DNA of 64,000 nt from Vibrio navarrensis (GCF_000764325.1 NZ_JMCG01000002.1:372001-436000), one strand, 5' to 3'. Numbered from the stretch's first letter, positions 10,114-18,552 are shown. Notes: a model not told the origin generated them from the letters alone. Program-made: numbers and translations.

Positions 10114-11484
10114 ATGGCTATGAAAACTCTACTTACTCCCCTTGCCCTACTCATCGGTAGCGCGTTACTGACTGGTTGTGGTGAAGAAACAAAATACGTT
10201 GACGTACAACCGACCACGGTCAAAATTGCTACGTACAATCTCTCCTTTGATCGAGCCACCTTTGCCGATCTGGTCAATGAGATGCAAATTTCACCAAGCA
10301 AACAAACCCAATTGGTCACGGCGTATCTTGACGGCAGTATTGCTGACAACGAGAAAACCACCGCAGAAAAAGTCATCCAGATCCGTAATGTGGCGGCAAT
10401 CATCCAGAAAAATCGCCCCGATGTGCTGATGATGGCAGAGTACAATAACGACGGAACAGGCGAAGATAAATCGGCGCTGATCGGATTTCAAAACAACTAC
10501 TTATCGGTAGCGCAGAGTTTACAAGGTGCTGGTGGCAGTGCAGAGCTGGAACCCATTGAGTATCCTTTTGCGCAGTCTTACGCCACGAATACTGGTCTGC
10601 TGAGCGAATTTGACTTGGATAACAACGGCGCTGCGGGTCAAATGCCGGGCGATGCATGGGGATTTGGTTTGTATCACGGCCAATACGCGTTTGCTTTGAT
10701 GTCTAAATTTGAAATAGATAATGCCAACACACGCACCTTCCAAACCTTTAAATGGAAAGACATGCAAGGCGCGCAAATTCCTACCATCACCATTTGTGAC
10801 GGCTCTCAAACTATCCCTGCGGGTATGAAGTGCGGTGATAACTGGTACAGCGATGATGAGTGGCAACAAGTGCGGTTGTCGTCGAAAAACCACGTCGACG
10901 CACCAATCATTATTCCAACGGCCCACGGCAATCAAGTCGTGCACCTACTGCTCTCTCACCCAACGCCTCCGGTGTTTGACCCGGGCAAGAACAAAGCACA
11001 GAACGCGGCTGAAGTCGCATTTTGGCATGACTATGTGCAAGATAAAGCCTACTTCTACGACGATGCTGGTAAGAATGGCGGCCTGAAAACTGGCTCACAT
11101 TTTGTCATCATGGGCGATCTCAACCTCGATCCCGTTGCGGGCGACGGCATCAGTCAGGTGATGAAAGATCTGCACGCTGATCCATTGCTGAACCAAAAAG
11201 TAATGAATGGTGAATTGTACCCCACCAGCTTTGGTGCCGCAGAGCATGCGGTCGATAAAGCGGTAAACCATCCGTACCCGAATCGTATTTCATCAACCTT
11301 TGGCCTTGGCGTCGATTACGCTATGCCGTCGGCGACCTTGAACATTGTTGACTCTGGTATCTACTGGCCAGCTTCCTATGAAGCGGGTCGCGCCTTATTT
11401 AATGATGCTCGTATCGGCAAGTACGGTAACGGAAAAGACGTCTCTTCTGACCATCGGATGATCTGGATTAAAGCACAGTTCTAA
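10114..11484 (+). CDS. exported endonuclease/exonuclease/phosphatase (EEP) family lipoprotein
   Basis: The 456-residue precursor starts with a lipoprotein signal ending in LLTGC. The mature protein has the EEP (DNase I-like) fold motifs in order: IATYNLSFDR, RPDVLMMAEYNND (the metal-binding Glu), HFVIMGDLNLDP (Asp/Asn of the active site) and SSDHRMIWI at the C-terminus (catalytic Asp-His). It should be a surface or periplasmic metal-dependent phosphodiesterase or phosphatase. DNA, lipid or other phosphoesters are all possible, and the substrate cannot be told from the sequence. ACGAGAT precedes ATG 10114; a second ATG at 10120 is possible. It stands alone, with a large terminator after it. 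Confidence 0.8.
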   Translation: MAMKTLLTPLALLIGSALLTGCGEETKYVDVQPTTVKIATYNLSFDRATFADLVNEMQISPSKQTQLVTAYLDGSIADNEKTTAEKVIQIRNVAAIIQKNRPDVLMMAEYNNDGTGEDKSALIGFQNNYLSVAQSLQGAGGSAELEPIEYPFAQSYATNTGLLSEFDLDNNGAAGQMPGDAWGFGLYHGQYAFALMSKFEIDNANTRTFQTFKWKDMQGAQIPTITICDGSQTIPAGMKCGDNWYSDDEWQQVRLSSKNHVDAPIIIPTAHGNQVVHLLLSHPTPPVFDPGKNKAQNAAEVAFWHDYVQDKAYFYDDAGKNGGLKTGSHFVIMGDLNLDPVAGDGISQVMKDLHADPLLNQKVMNGELYPTSFGAAEHAVDKAVNHPYPNRISSTFGLGVDYAMPSATLNIVDSGIYWPASYEAGRALFNDARIGKYGNGKDVSSDHRMIWIKAQF

Positions 11485-11490
11485 CCATTT

Positions 11491-11552
11491 TCTCTCTCGC
11501 TACTTTGTGCATCGATCCTCAAGATACCTAAAGTGGCGAGAGAGAATTTTTG
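11491..11552 (+). terminator. large inverted-repeat terminator after EEP gene
   Basis: Two 17-base arms (11491-11507 and 11529-11545) pair almost completely around a 21-base loop and are followed by ATTTTT. Confidence 0.65.
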
Positions 11553-11605
11553 GCTCGCTTGCGTTCATCTCGCCAAAACCATTCATCTTTCCCAAACGAT
11601 TTCTC

Positions 11606-11637
11606 TGATAAAAAAGGCCAGCGAAAGCTGACCTCTG
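11606..11637 (-). terminator. metY terminator
   Basis: On the minus strand AGGTCAGC pairs with GCTGGCCT around a 4-base loop, and TTTTTT follows. Confidence 0.7.
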
Positions 11638-11657
11638 TAAGTGTGAAATCCTGATGG

Positions 11658-12926
11658 TTAAGCGTTTAGCGCTTGTTCTAGATCGGCCAGAATGTCGTCA
11701 ATATGTTCAATACCCACCGACAAACGGATCATCTCCGGCGCGACACCCGCTTGTTTTTGCTCTGCTTCACTTAGCTGGCGATGCGTGGTCGAGGCAGGAT
11801 GGCAAGCCAGTGATTTCGCATCACCAATATTTACTAAGCGTTTGAAAATCTTCAGTGCATCGTAAAAACGCACCCCAGCCTCGTAACCGTCTTTGAGGCC
11901 AAAGGAGAGAATCGCTGACGGTTTGCCTTTCATGTATTTCTCCGCCAATGGGTAGTGTTTGGAGCTTGGCAGCCCCGCGTAGCTAACCCAACTCACTTTG
12001 TCGTGCTCACTTAAAAACTGTGCGACTTTCATTGCATTCTCGGTATGGCGCTCCATACGCAGGGAGAGCGTTTCCAGCCCTTGTAGCAACATAAACGCGT
12101 TCATTGGCGAGAGCGCCGAGCCCGTATTGCGCAGTGGCACAGTGCGAGCACGGCCAATAAACGCTGCCGGGCCAAAGGCTTCGGTATAAACCACGCCGTG
12201 GTAAGAAGGCTCTGGTTGATTGAACACCGGAAAACGATCTTTATGCTGTGCCCAAGGGAATTTGCCGGAATCAATAATAATGCCGCCAAGCGTCGTACCG
12301 TGACCGCCGACGTATTTGGTCAGCGAGTGCACCACGATGTCAGCACCAAACTCAATCGGTTTACAGATCGCTGGCGTTGCGACGGTATTGTCGACAATCA
12401 CAGGCACCCCCTGCGCGTGAGCCAATTGCGCCACTTTTTCCAGATCAATAATGTTGCCAGCCGGGTTACCAATACTTTCACAGTAGACGGCTTTGGTTTT
12501 GTCATCGATAAGCGCTGCCAAACTTTCTGGTTGGTCGTCTTTGGCAAAGCGCACTTCAATGCCCATGTTCGGCAGCATGTGTGCGAACAAGGTATAGGTG
12601 CCACCATAGAGCTGCGGCGTGGAGACAATATTGTCCCCCGCTTGAGCCAAAGTCAGAATGGCATAGTGAATCGCTGCACTGCCAGCACTCACGACTAAAC
12701 CGGCGATCCCGCCTTCCAATGCCGCCATGCGTTTTTCCAACACATCATTGGTGGGGTTCATAATACGCGTGTAAATGTTGCCGGGTACAGCAAGGTTAAA
12801 CAGATCTGCGCCATGCTGAGCGTTGTCAAACTCATACGCAACGGTTTGATAGATCGGCGTCGCGACAGATTTGGTGGTTGGATCGGTCTCATAGCCAAAA
12901 TGAATCGAAAGGGTTTCGTCTTTCAT
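11658..12926 (-). CDS. metY: O-acetylhomoserine aminocarboxypropyltransferase (sulfhydrylase)
   Basis: This 422-residue PLP enzyme of the Cys/Met metabolism family makes homocysteine from O-acetylhomoserine and sulfide. Visible are the cofactor-binding SAGSAAIHYAI, YGGTYTLF, the PLP-phosphate region VPVIVDNTVATP, and the Schiff-base lysine in HSLTKYVGGHGTT. The C-terminal LSVGIEHIDDILADLEQAL is typical. The sequence is of the long, about 420-residue MetY type rather than the about 380-residue MetB/MetC type. It is a single gene with its own terminator. I saw no convincing MetJ box in the upstream gap. Confidence 0.92.
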   Translation of the reverse strand: MKDETLSIHFGYETDPTTKSVATPIYQTVAYEFDNAQHGADLFNLAVPGNIYTRIMNPTNDVLEKRMAALEGGIAGLVVSAGSAAIHYAILTLAQAGDNIVSTPQLYGGTYTLFAHMLPNMGIEVRFAKDDQPESLAALIDDKTKAVYCESIGNPAGNIIDLEKVAQLAHAQGVPVIVDNTVATPAICKPIEFGADIVVHSLTKYVGGHGTTLGGIIIDSGKFPWAQHKDRFPVFNQPEPSYHGVVYTEAFGPAAFIGRARTVPLRNTGSALSPMNAFMLLQGLETLSLRMERHTENAMKVAQFLSEHDKVSWVSYAGLPSSKHYPLAEKYMKGKPSAILSFGLKDGYEAGVRFYDALKIFKRLVNIGDAKSLACHPASTTHRQLSEAEQKQAGVAPEMIRLSVGIEHIDDILADLEQALNA

Positions 12927-13059
12927 GTCTCTTCCCTGAACAGTTGAGGTGAATGGTTATTGCGATATCATGCCGATCTTTTCAGCAAACTGCACGGTTA
13001 TCAGTCACAGTGCGAGAAACATCACGCCAGCTTAGTGGCGTGAGTCTCTGGTAAAATCG

Positions 13060-13767
13060 CTACACCTCGGCTACCTGCCAGCTCGCCAGAGAGACGGATG
13101 GTTCAAGGCTGAGCCGGCCAATCACCCGTTCAATCTGCGAATCGCTTCGTTGGCTGGCAATAACCGAAGAAATGACGCGTGAGTAAGTCACGCTCTCATT
13201 TGCTTGATTCTCGCTCTCCAATTTTTGTAGCTGAAGCGCACCCGAGGAAATCCCCTGCAACAGTAGCGCACGCACGTACGCTTCGTCCTCATCGCGGCAG
13301 ACCACTTCCAATCGATACTGCCACCAGCATTCCACTTGCTGCACTTGCGCTAAAGGTCGCTGATTGATCACCCGCACCACGGGGCGCAGCGCCATGTTGG
13401 TGAGTAAAATCATCAGCGCAACCGCCACGGCCCCGATCCACAGTCCGGTGCCACACATGACGCCTACGGCTGCCGAGCACCACAAGGTTGCCGCGGTATT
13501 GAGGCCGCGAATGTTCGCGCCCTCTTTCATGATAACCCCTGCCCCTAAGAAGCCGATGCCAGACACTACCTGCGCGGCAACACGTGACGGGCTCGCGTCG
13601 CCCTCCATCATGCTCGACATCAGGGTGAAGCTGGCCGCGCCTAAGGAGACTAATGCGTTGGTCCGTAGCCCAGCCATACGTTGGTGCCACTGCCGCTCCA
13701 AACCAACCAGAGCCCCCAGCGCCGCCGCGAGCAGCAAGGGCAGAATAAAAACTTGGATATTCCACAT
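13060..13767 (-). CDS. MgtC/SapB family membrane protein
   Basis: This 235-residue protein has the MgtC signature: an N-terminal hydrophobic region with ALGALVGLERQWHQRMAGLRTNALVSLGAA, then VSGIGFLGAGVIMKEG, IRGLNTAATLWCSAAVG and further membrane segments to about residue 135. A cytoplasmic C-terminal domain of about 100 residues follows. MgtC proteins are linked to growth at low magnesium and to control of membrane ATPase activity. Here it is the last gene of a probable CBS protein-mgtE-mgtC operon (24 bases after mgtE), which fits magnesium homeostasis. A hairpin at 13023-13042 may end the operon. Confidence 0.88.
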   Translation of the reverse strand: MWNIQVFILPLLLAAALGALVGLERQWHQRMAGLRTNALVSLGAASFTLMSSMMEGDASPSRVAAQVVSGIGFLGAGVIMKEGANIRGLNTAATLWCSAAVGVMCGTGLWIGAVAVALMILLTNMALRPVVRVINQRPLAQVQQVECWWQYRLEVVCRDEDEAYVRALLLQGISSGALQLQKLESENQANESVTYSRVISSVIASQRSDSQIERVIGRLSLEPSVSLASWQVAEV

Positions 13768-13791
13768 GCTGTCTCTCCTGTGTTCGGGCGT

Positions 13792-15162
13792 TTAAGCCAT
13801 TGGAGGAAAATCCAAGATCATGGTCGCCACCGAAAAATAGATGATGACACCGATGGCATCGGCAATGGTGGTGATCAACGGCGCACTGGCTGACGCAGGG
13901 TCAAAACGCAATTTGTTGAGAATAAATGGCAGTGACATACCAACCACCGATCCCACTATCACCACAATCTGCATGGTGATCGCCACCACTAGCGCAATTT
14001 CTGCGCCGCCGCGCCAAAAACCGAGCAGCGAGACCGCCAATGCCATCGTCACTCCGAGCAGCGCTGAGATGAATAATTCTTTGCTGAGCATTTTAGCCCA
14101 GTCTTTTGCCACGACTTCTCCGGTAGCTAAAGCGCGCACCATCAAGGTAGCCGATTGAGAACCCGCATTACCGCCGCTATCGATTAACAAAGGTAAAAAG
14201 AACACCAGCGCGACATAAGTTTGAATCGTGTCTTCAAAGTAGGCAATTCCGGCACCGGAGAAAATGTTACCAAACACCAAAAGGACCAGCCAAAACACCC
14301 GCTTGCGATACATCAAACCAATAGTGGCGTCTTTCAAATTGCCACTAAAATCCACCGCTCCCGCTTTATGAACGTGGCGATCGGCTTCATCTTCTGCCAC
14401 ATCCATGGCGTCATCATAGGTGACAATGCCAACCAAGCGATTCTGTAAGTCAAGCACTGGGATTGCCAACAAGTCGTACTTGCTGATCGCTTGTGCCGCC
14501 ACACTTTGAAGTTCATCGACCCAAACGAAAATCAAGGCTTGCGTCATAATGTCAGCGATGCGCTGGCTAGGCTCCGCCACCAGCATGTCGCGTAGCGAGA
14601 CAGTCCCTTTCAGCTTTTGCTGCTCATCCACCACGTACGCTTGATAGATGGTTTCCCGCTCCGCCGCAATGCTGCGTAAGTGGTGCATCGCTTCTTCTAT
14701 GGTTAACGTTGCATCCAAGACAGCAAAATCGGTCGTCATCACCGCGCCAATCGAGTCCGATGGATAAGAAGCAAGACGTTCGATATCCTGACGTTCACGG
14801 CTATCCATCTGCTGCAGCACTTGCTGTTTGAGCGTAGGTTCAAGCAGCGCAAGCAGATCCGCCCGCTCATCGTGTGCCATACGCTCACTCAAATGAGCCA
14901 GTTCATCAGCAGCCAACTGCTCTGCGATGGCCTGCTGCCAAGGCAGAGAAAAATAGCCAAACAAAGCCGCCTGTTGGTCTAGCGGCAGTAAACGCAGTAG
15001 ATCGCGAACATCCTGGCTGTGCAGTTGCTGCTCATCCAGCAACATAGAGAACGCTTCAGCGCAATCCGCCAGTGGATGCTGGGCAACAAAACGCTGCATT
15101 GCCGCTTGATGCTGGCTGATGTGCAGAGCCATCAGCTCTTGAGTCATGATAGAAATAGACAT
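13792..15162 (-). CDS. mgtE: magnesium transporter MgtE
   Basis: This 456-residue magnesium channel has the standard order. An N-terminal helical Mg-sensing domain covers about 1-130, and a CBS pair about 135-260 (SIGAVMTTDFAVLD, IADIMTQ). A connecting helix leads into five membrane helices from about 290. The pore region shows FFLPLLIDSGGNAGSQSATLMVRALA and VVGSVVGMSLPF, typical of the family. Cytoplasmic Mg binding to the sensor and CBS domains closes the channel. It sits between a stand-alone CBS-pair gene (15 bases upstream) and mgtC. Confidence 0.93.
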   Translation of the reverse strand: MSISIMTQELMALHISQHQAAMQRFVAQHPLADCAEAFSMLLDEQQLHSQDVRDLLRLLPLDQQAALFGYFSLPWQQAIAEQLAADELAHLSERMAHDERADLLALLEPTLKQQVLQQMDSRERQDIERLASYPSDSIGAVMTTDFAVLDATLTIEEAMHHLRSIAAERETIYQAYVVDEQQKLKGTVSLRDMLVAEPSQRIADIMTQALIFVWVDELQSVAAQAISKYDLLAIPVLDLQNRLVGIVTYDDAMDVAEDEADRHVHKAGAVDFSGNLKDATIGLMYRKRVFWLVLLVFGNIFSGAGIAYFEDTIQTYVALVFFLPLLIDSGGNAGSQSATLMVRALATGEVVAKDWAKMLSKELFISALLGVTMALAVSLLGFWRGGAEIALVVAITMQIVVIVGSVVGMSLPFILNKLRFDPASASAPLITTIADAIGVIIYFSVATMILDFPPMA

Positions 15163-15177
15163 GATAGTTCCCCTAAT

Positions 15178-15678
15178 TTACTTCCAGAAGCGGATATGAC
15201 GTTGCCAACCTTTCGCTGGTTTGGCTGAAGATGGCTGCTGTGTCCCATCAAGACGCAAAATGGCTCGGGCGCGAGGCAGTTCAAGCACACCCATCACCCG
15301 ATGGCAGCTATCAAGAACCGGAAGAGCTGGCCAAACGCTCTGGCAGAGAAGCCGCGCCGCAGAGTGCGCATCGCCTAATGCGCTGGCGAAATGCCTCTCC
15401 CCCTGACAAAGTTCTGCGACAGGCTGTGAAGTGCACGCGGTAATAAGCTGCGCCATGATCACAAGCCCTTGGTATTCACCCTTGTCGTTGATAAGCACCA
15501 CCATGTGCAACGCCGTGGGTAGACCCGGATTGGCGCGCAGCATGGTGATCACCTCTCCAACGGTGAGGTACTTACTGACACTAAAAAATTCACGTTTGAT
15601 GTGGCTTTGTAGCGCTTGAACTGCGGGTAAACGCGCGCTTTTTACATCGGTGATACGATGATGGCGAAATGTAGTCAT
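15178..15678 (-). CDS. stand-alone CBS-domain protein of the magnesium operon
   Basis: This soluble 166-residue protein shows a CBS-pair layout: FFSVSKYLTVGEVITMLRAN with MVVLINDKGEYQGLVIMAQL, then a second repeat ending in WPALPVLDSCHRVMGVLELP. The ligand-binding half of MgtE has the same kind of domain, so it may act as a separate sensor or regulatory partner for the transporter. That is inference. AGGAGAG lies 6 bases upstream of the ATG but is partly buried in a hairpin (15689-15704). It is the first gene of the operon with mgtE and mgtC. Confidence 0.65.
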   Translation of the reverse strand: MTTFRHHRITDVKSARLPAVQALQSHIKREFFSVSKYLTVGEVITMLRANPGLPTALHMVVLINDKGEYQGLVIMAQLITACTSQPVAELCQGERHFASALGDAHSAARLLCQSVWPALPVLDSCHRVMGVLELPRARAILRLDGTQQPSSAKPAKGWQRHIRFWK

Positions 15679-15688
15679 GGTTATCTCT

Positions 15689-15704
15689 CCTGAGTTAGCT
15701 CAGG
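15689..15704 (-). promoter_or_regulatory. hairpin masking the ribosome-binding site of the magnesium operon
   Basis: CCTGAG and CTCAGG form a perfect 6-bp stem with a 4-base loop. The 3' arm contains the AGG of the AGGAGAG Shine-Dalgarno sequence of the CBS gene, and the loop contains the TAA stop of the upstream 35-codon ORF. Confidence 0.5.
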
Positions 15705-15802
15705 ACAAAGAAACCCCAACGCTGCGCGCGTTCTAGCCCGGACATTGGCCCGACAAAAAGCGATAAGCAGCGCACGACCTGTCGGCTCACTGCGGTGAGC
15801 AT
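15695..15802 (-). CDS. candidate 35-residue leader peptide of the magnesium operon
   Basis: A complete small frame starts at ATG 15802 and ends at TAA 15695-15697. Its stop lies in the loop of the hairpin that masks the CBS gene's ribosome-binding site, so translation to the stop should expose it. Residues 16-31 include FVGPMSGLERAQRWGF. The start is next to a perfect 6-bp hairpin (15785-15790 with 15795-15800). No strong Shine-Dalgarno is visible, and I do not recognise the peptide. Leader peptides control magnesium-transporter genes in enterobacteria (mgtL), which makes the idea plausible but not shown. Confidence 0.35.
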   Translation of the reverse strand: MLTAVSRQVVRCLSLFVGPMSGLERAQRWGFFVLS

Positions 15803-16519
15803 CAGTCAATCGTTACGCACGACAAAACCTTGCCGTTTGCATAAAACAAAGTCGGTATGGAATTTACGAAATAACAGGAAGAGTTCGCTGACACCAAGGA
15901 TATTTACTACCCGGCAACAGCTAAAAAAGCAGGCAGGCTAGCAAGAAACCATTGGCATTTTCGAACATTCGAAAAAACCATACTGTGATATTCGACTACT
16001 CGACGAGTCCATAGGTTTCTGTTGTACCTCTAGTAAGTGAAACGATATCGATGGCATGGAGTCCATCGGATAACTTAGCGAACGGGATGCTATTTTTCTT
16101 GGTAAACAAAGTCAATTGAGCAGTGTTCAATTTGACACTATGGTGACATTGCTGACAAAAGCAAGACAAAGGGAACCGAGGCAGAAACCAAACTTTCGTT
16201 TGGATGGCAACACTCGCCCTAAGTGGAAACTGCAATGAAGTCGACCCACTTGAAAGCACAGCTTGCTGGTTTTTGTAACCAGTTATGTCACCTTTTTAAA
16301 CTACTCCTCCTAAGCAAACGCCCTAGATGTAGATCTGCCTCACAAATAAATACCTTATTCATAATATGGACTTCAATAAACCTACTCAATCATAACTATT
16401 CGCCATTTATTGCATAAATACGCTTAAAACATTCACCGCAGAAATTTGTTAATAAACTAGTATCATATTAGACTTAAAGGGACTTATACGCTTGCGACAA
16501 AACAACGAGGCTAACAAAA
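15803..16519. other. gene-poor stretch between the magnesium operon and the orphan gene at 16520
   Basis: The operon promoter must lie in the first 150 bases. A minus-strand frame at 15996-16259 could encode 87 residues with several Cys/His (FCQQCHH), but it has no recognisable family, no clear ribosome-binding site and may be chance or a remnant. The remainder is AT-rich without repeats, transposase signatures or RNA genes that I could identify. Confidence 0.5.
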
Positions 16520-16720
16520 ATGGATAAACTACTAACTTCTGCACTGCAAATCAGGCAACGAACCAAAGTAACGAGCTTGTTTGCCGACAACGGCTATAAA
16601 ATCGCCATGACCGACTTCGACGATGTGGTCTTTGAAAAGGCAGGCGTTCGCATCAACGTCAAGTTTGATAACCACTCCAACGCAAAAGCCGTTTCAGTTC
16701 AGGGCCCGCATTGCAAATAA
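16520..16720 (+). CDS. hypothetical 66-residue protein
   Basis: This is a small soluble protein with an ATG preceded by AACGAGG at a suitable distance and followed 24 bases after the stop by a perfect 10-bp hairpin. It has an alternation of charged and hydrophobic residues (SLFADNGYKIAMTDFDDVVF) suggesting a small beta-alpha fold. I recognise no family. It lies in the islet between the magnesium operon and tRNA-Arg. The ribosome-binding site and terminator-like hairpin are the main support. Confidence 0.5.
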   Translation: MDKLLTSALQIRQRTKVTSLFADNGYKIAMTDFDDVVFEKAGVRINVKFDNHSNAKAVSVQGPHCK

Positions 16721-16743
16721 TCTATAGATAGAAAGCCGTCAAA

Positions 16744-16770
16744 GCTGGCAATGCAGAATCCATTGCCAGC
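16744..16770. terminator. perfect 10-bp hairpin between the two orphan genes
   Basis: GCTGGCAATG (16744-16753) and CATTGCCAGC (16761-16770) enclose a 7-base loop. No T tract follows on either strand, so termination efficiency is doubtful. Confidence 0.45.
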
Positions 16771-16815
16771 CCATGTCATATTCAGTGCAACAGATTGACT
16801 TCTCTTATTCCTAAC

Positions 16816-17052
16816 TCACTGGAACTCGCTGCCATGATTTTCTAGGCTTCGCTGGCCGCATTGTGTGCAGACCACATATCGATCTATCAGATCCAGCGAC
16901 GCCCCGGCAGGGCTGGCAACACCAGAGAAGAAACCTTCAAGAAATGCTTTAAACTGCTCTTTTCGACTTTTGCCATACTTTGATGGCTTCTGCTTAATGA
17001 TCTCTTTATGTTCTGTTTTCTTGGCACATTTCTCACAAAACCTCATGCTCAT
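16816..17052 (-). CDS. small zinc-ribbon-like protein
   Basis: This 78-residue protein has CEKC near the N-terminus and CTQC at about residue 62, the spacing of a two-knuckle zinc ribbon interrupted by a middle segment (FLEGFFSGVASPAGASLDLID) that looks helical. Basic residues cluster in between (KQKPSKYGKSRKEQ), so nucleic-acid or protein binding is possible, but no function is assigned. It is convergent with the 66-residue gene and lies beside tRNA-Arg. Confidence 0.55.
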   Translation of the reverse strand: MSMRFCEKCAKKTEHKEIIKQKPSKYGKSRKEQFKAFLEGFFSGVASPAGASLDLIDRYVVCTQCGQRSLENHGSEFQ

Positions 17053-17284
17053 TTTAACCTCAGCATCAATTTATAAATTAAGCAGAGATAATCATAATGT
17101 TGAGTATAAATATGATACGAAAATCAAAATTTTCTTAAATAGTTTAATGAGTTAGCAAAAATATATGAGGTAAGAATAAAGTAGAGAAATCGTATGAGAG
17201 GCGAATAGAAGAAAGCGCTATCAAACAGCAGAGTGAGTCAACTGAACTGACGAGTAGTCTGGCTACCCATTCGAAAACGAAAAA

Positions 17285-17314
17285 GGGCGTAGCAAGTACT
17301 AACCTGCTACGCCC
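17285..17314 (-). terminator. tRNA-Arg terminator
   Basis: On the minus strand a perfect 10-bp GC-rich stem (GGGCGTAGCA and its complement) is followed by TTTTCGTTTT. Confidence 0.85.
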
Positions 17315-17323
17315 CGAAATAAA

Positions 17324-17400
17324 TGGCACGCCCTGTAGGATTCGAACCTACGACCACATCCTTAGAAGGGACGTGCTCTATCCAGCTGAGCTAAGGGCGC
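17324..17400 (-). tRNA. tRNA-Arg (anticodon UCU)
   Basis: The 77-base cloverleaf is complete. The acceptor stem is GCGCCCT/AGGGCGT with encoded GCCA at the 3' end. The D arm is GCTC/GAGC, the anticodon stem CGTCC/GGATG with loop CTTCTAA (anticodon TCT, reads AGA), and the T arm GTAGG-TTCGAAT-CCTAC. It corresponds to E. coli argU, which also lies near folD. In E. coli this tRNA is an attachment site for a prophage; here no integrase is visible. Confidence 0.97.
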
Positions 17401-17494
17401 GCTACAGGGAGAGGATTATACGAGTTCATTTCGGTAAATCAACGGCTTTTCTAGACATTCTGTTCTAAGTGGCGAAAAAAAGTCCGTCAATCAA

Positions 17495-17533
17495 GGCGTT
17501 TGCTTAAAAACGCCACAGGGCAAACGTTTGCGT
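17495..17533 (+). promoter_or_regulatory. PurR-like operator (17518-17533) and hairpin upstream of folD
   Basis: GCAAACGTTTGCGT at 17520-17533 matches 14 consecutive positions of the 16-base PurR palindrome. Just upstream, GGCGTTT and AAACGCC (17495-17514) form a hairpin that may be part of the promoter region. Purine-repressor control of one-carbon genes is known in gamma-proteobacteria. Binding here is inferred. Confidence 0.6.
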
Positions 17534-17603
17534 ATAGATATTTATTTAACAATTTGCGACAATGCGCAGCGAATTTTTGCCATTTGATTTCTTAAGGAAA
17601 GTC

Positions 17604-18461
17604 ATGACTGCTCAAAATATTGATGGAACTCTCATATCTCAAACTGTTCGATCGGAAGTGGCCGCGCGGGTGAAAGCGCGTGTAGAGGCAGGTTTACGCG
17701 CTCCCGGACTGGCTGTGGTACTGGTCGGCGAGGATCCGGCGTCTCAAGTTTATGTCGGTAGTAAGCGCCGTGCGTGTGAAGAAGTCGGTTTTGTTTCCAA
17801 GTCTTTTGATCTTCCGGCTTCAACTTCTGAAAAAGCATTGTTGGAGCTGATTGACGAGCTCAATAATGATGCGCAGATTGATGGCATTCTGGTTCAGTTG
17901 CCTTTGCCTGCTGGCATTGACACGACGCAGGTTTTAGAGCGCATCCTCCCAGAAAAAGATGTCGATGGTTTCCACCCTTATAATGTCGGTCGCTTGGCGC
18001 AGCGCATTCCAAAGCTTCGCTCTTGTACGCCCAAAGGCATCATGACCTTGATTGAACGCTACAACATTCCCACTCATGGCAAGCATGCCGTGATCGTCGG
18101 CGCGTCGAATATCGTTGGCCGCCCAATGACTCTTGAGCTGCTATTAGCTGGCTGCACCACCACCACATGTCACCGCTTTACGAAAGATCTGGAAGGCCAT
18201 GTACGCCAAGCCGATCTGCTGGTGGTTGCGGTCGGTAAACCCAACTTCATCCCTGGCGAATGGATCAAAGAAGGTGCTGTGGTCATTGATGTCGGTATTA
18301 ACCGCCTAGAATCAGGCAAGTTGGTTGGCGATATCGATTACAACAAGGCGCGCGAAAAAGCCAGTTTCATCACCCCAGTGCCGGGTGGCGTTGGCCCAAT
18401 GACGGTAGCAAGCCTGATTGAGAACACCATGCTGGCCTGCGAGCAGTACCACACCAAGTAA
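17604..18461 (+). CDS. folD: methylenetetrahydrofolate dehydrogenase / cyclohydrolase
   Basis: This 285-residue bifunctional cytoplasmic enzyme interconverts 5,10-methylene-, 5,10-methenyl- and 10-formyl-tetrahydrofolate, feeding purine and formyl-Met synthesis. Visible are [12 protein letters not shown], then a lysine-containing segment ([13 protein letters not shown]), [10 protein letters not shown], the NADP-binding [12 protein letters not shown], and [18 protein letters not shown] at the C-terminus. I chose ATG 17604 because AAGGAAA lies just upstream and the protein then begins MTAQNIDG like the family. A PurR-like site lies about 70 bases upstream and a terminator follows. Confidence 0.97.
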   Translation: MTAQNIDGTLISQTVRSEVAARVKARVEAGLRAPGLAVVLVGEDPASQVYVGSKRRACEEVGFVSKSFDLPASTSEKALLELIDELNNDAQIDGILVQLPLPAGIDTTQVLERILPEKDVDGFHPYNVGRLAQRIPKLRSCTPKGIMTLIERYNIPTHGKHAVIVGASNIVGRPMTLELLLAGCTTTTCHRFTKDLEGHVRQADLLVVAVGKPNFIPGEWIKEGAVVIDVGINRLESGKLVGDIDYNKAREKASFITPVPGGVGPMTVASLIENTMLACEQYHTK

Positions 18462-18513
18462 TCCTCCCTTGGCCGACTTGAATTGGTGGGCAACTTGCCC
18501 TTGAAACTGGTGT

Positions 18514-18552
18514 AAACAGGTGGCTTTTGATAGACTCAGCCGCCTGTTTTTG
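18514..18552 (+). terminator. folD terminator
   Basis: The arms AACAGGTGGC and GCCGCCTGTT (one G-T pair) with a 14-base loop end in TTTTTGT. The rlmA gene begins 20 bases later. Confidence 0.65.

Noticed and set aside
12198..12698. 166-codon frame opposite metY
   Set aside because: Antisense to metY, no ribosome-binding site, no recognised domain.
12927..13059. MetJ boxes or a SAM riboswitch upstream of metY
   Set aside because: No tandem AGACGTCT-like units and no riboswitch core could be found.
15679..15850. M-box magnesium riboswitch before the CBS-mgtE-mgtC operon
   Set aside because: The conserved M-box core was not found; the structure seen is better explained by the leader frame and hairpin.
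15996..16259. 87-codon minus-strand frame as a gene
   Set aside because: Neither a ribosome-binding site nor a family could be recognised; mentioned only with the gap.
17080..17105. Fur-box-like GATAATCATAAT beside the zinc-ribbon gene
   Set aside because: Only half of the operator fits and the region is simply AT-rich.
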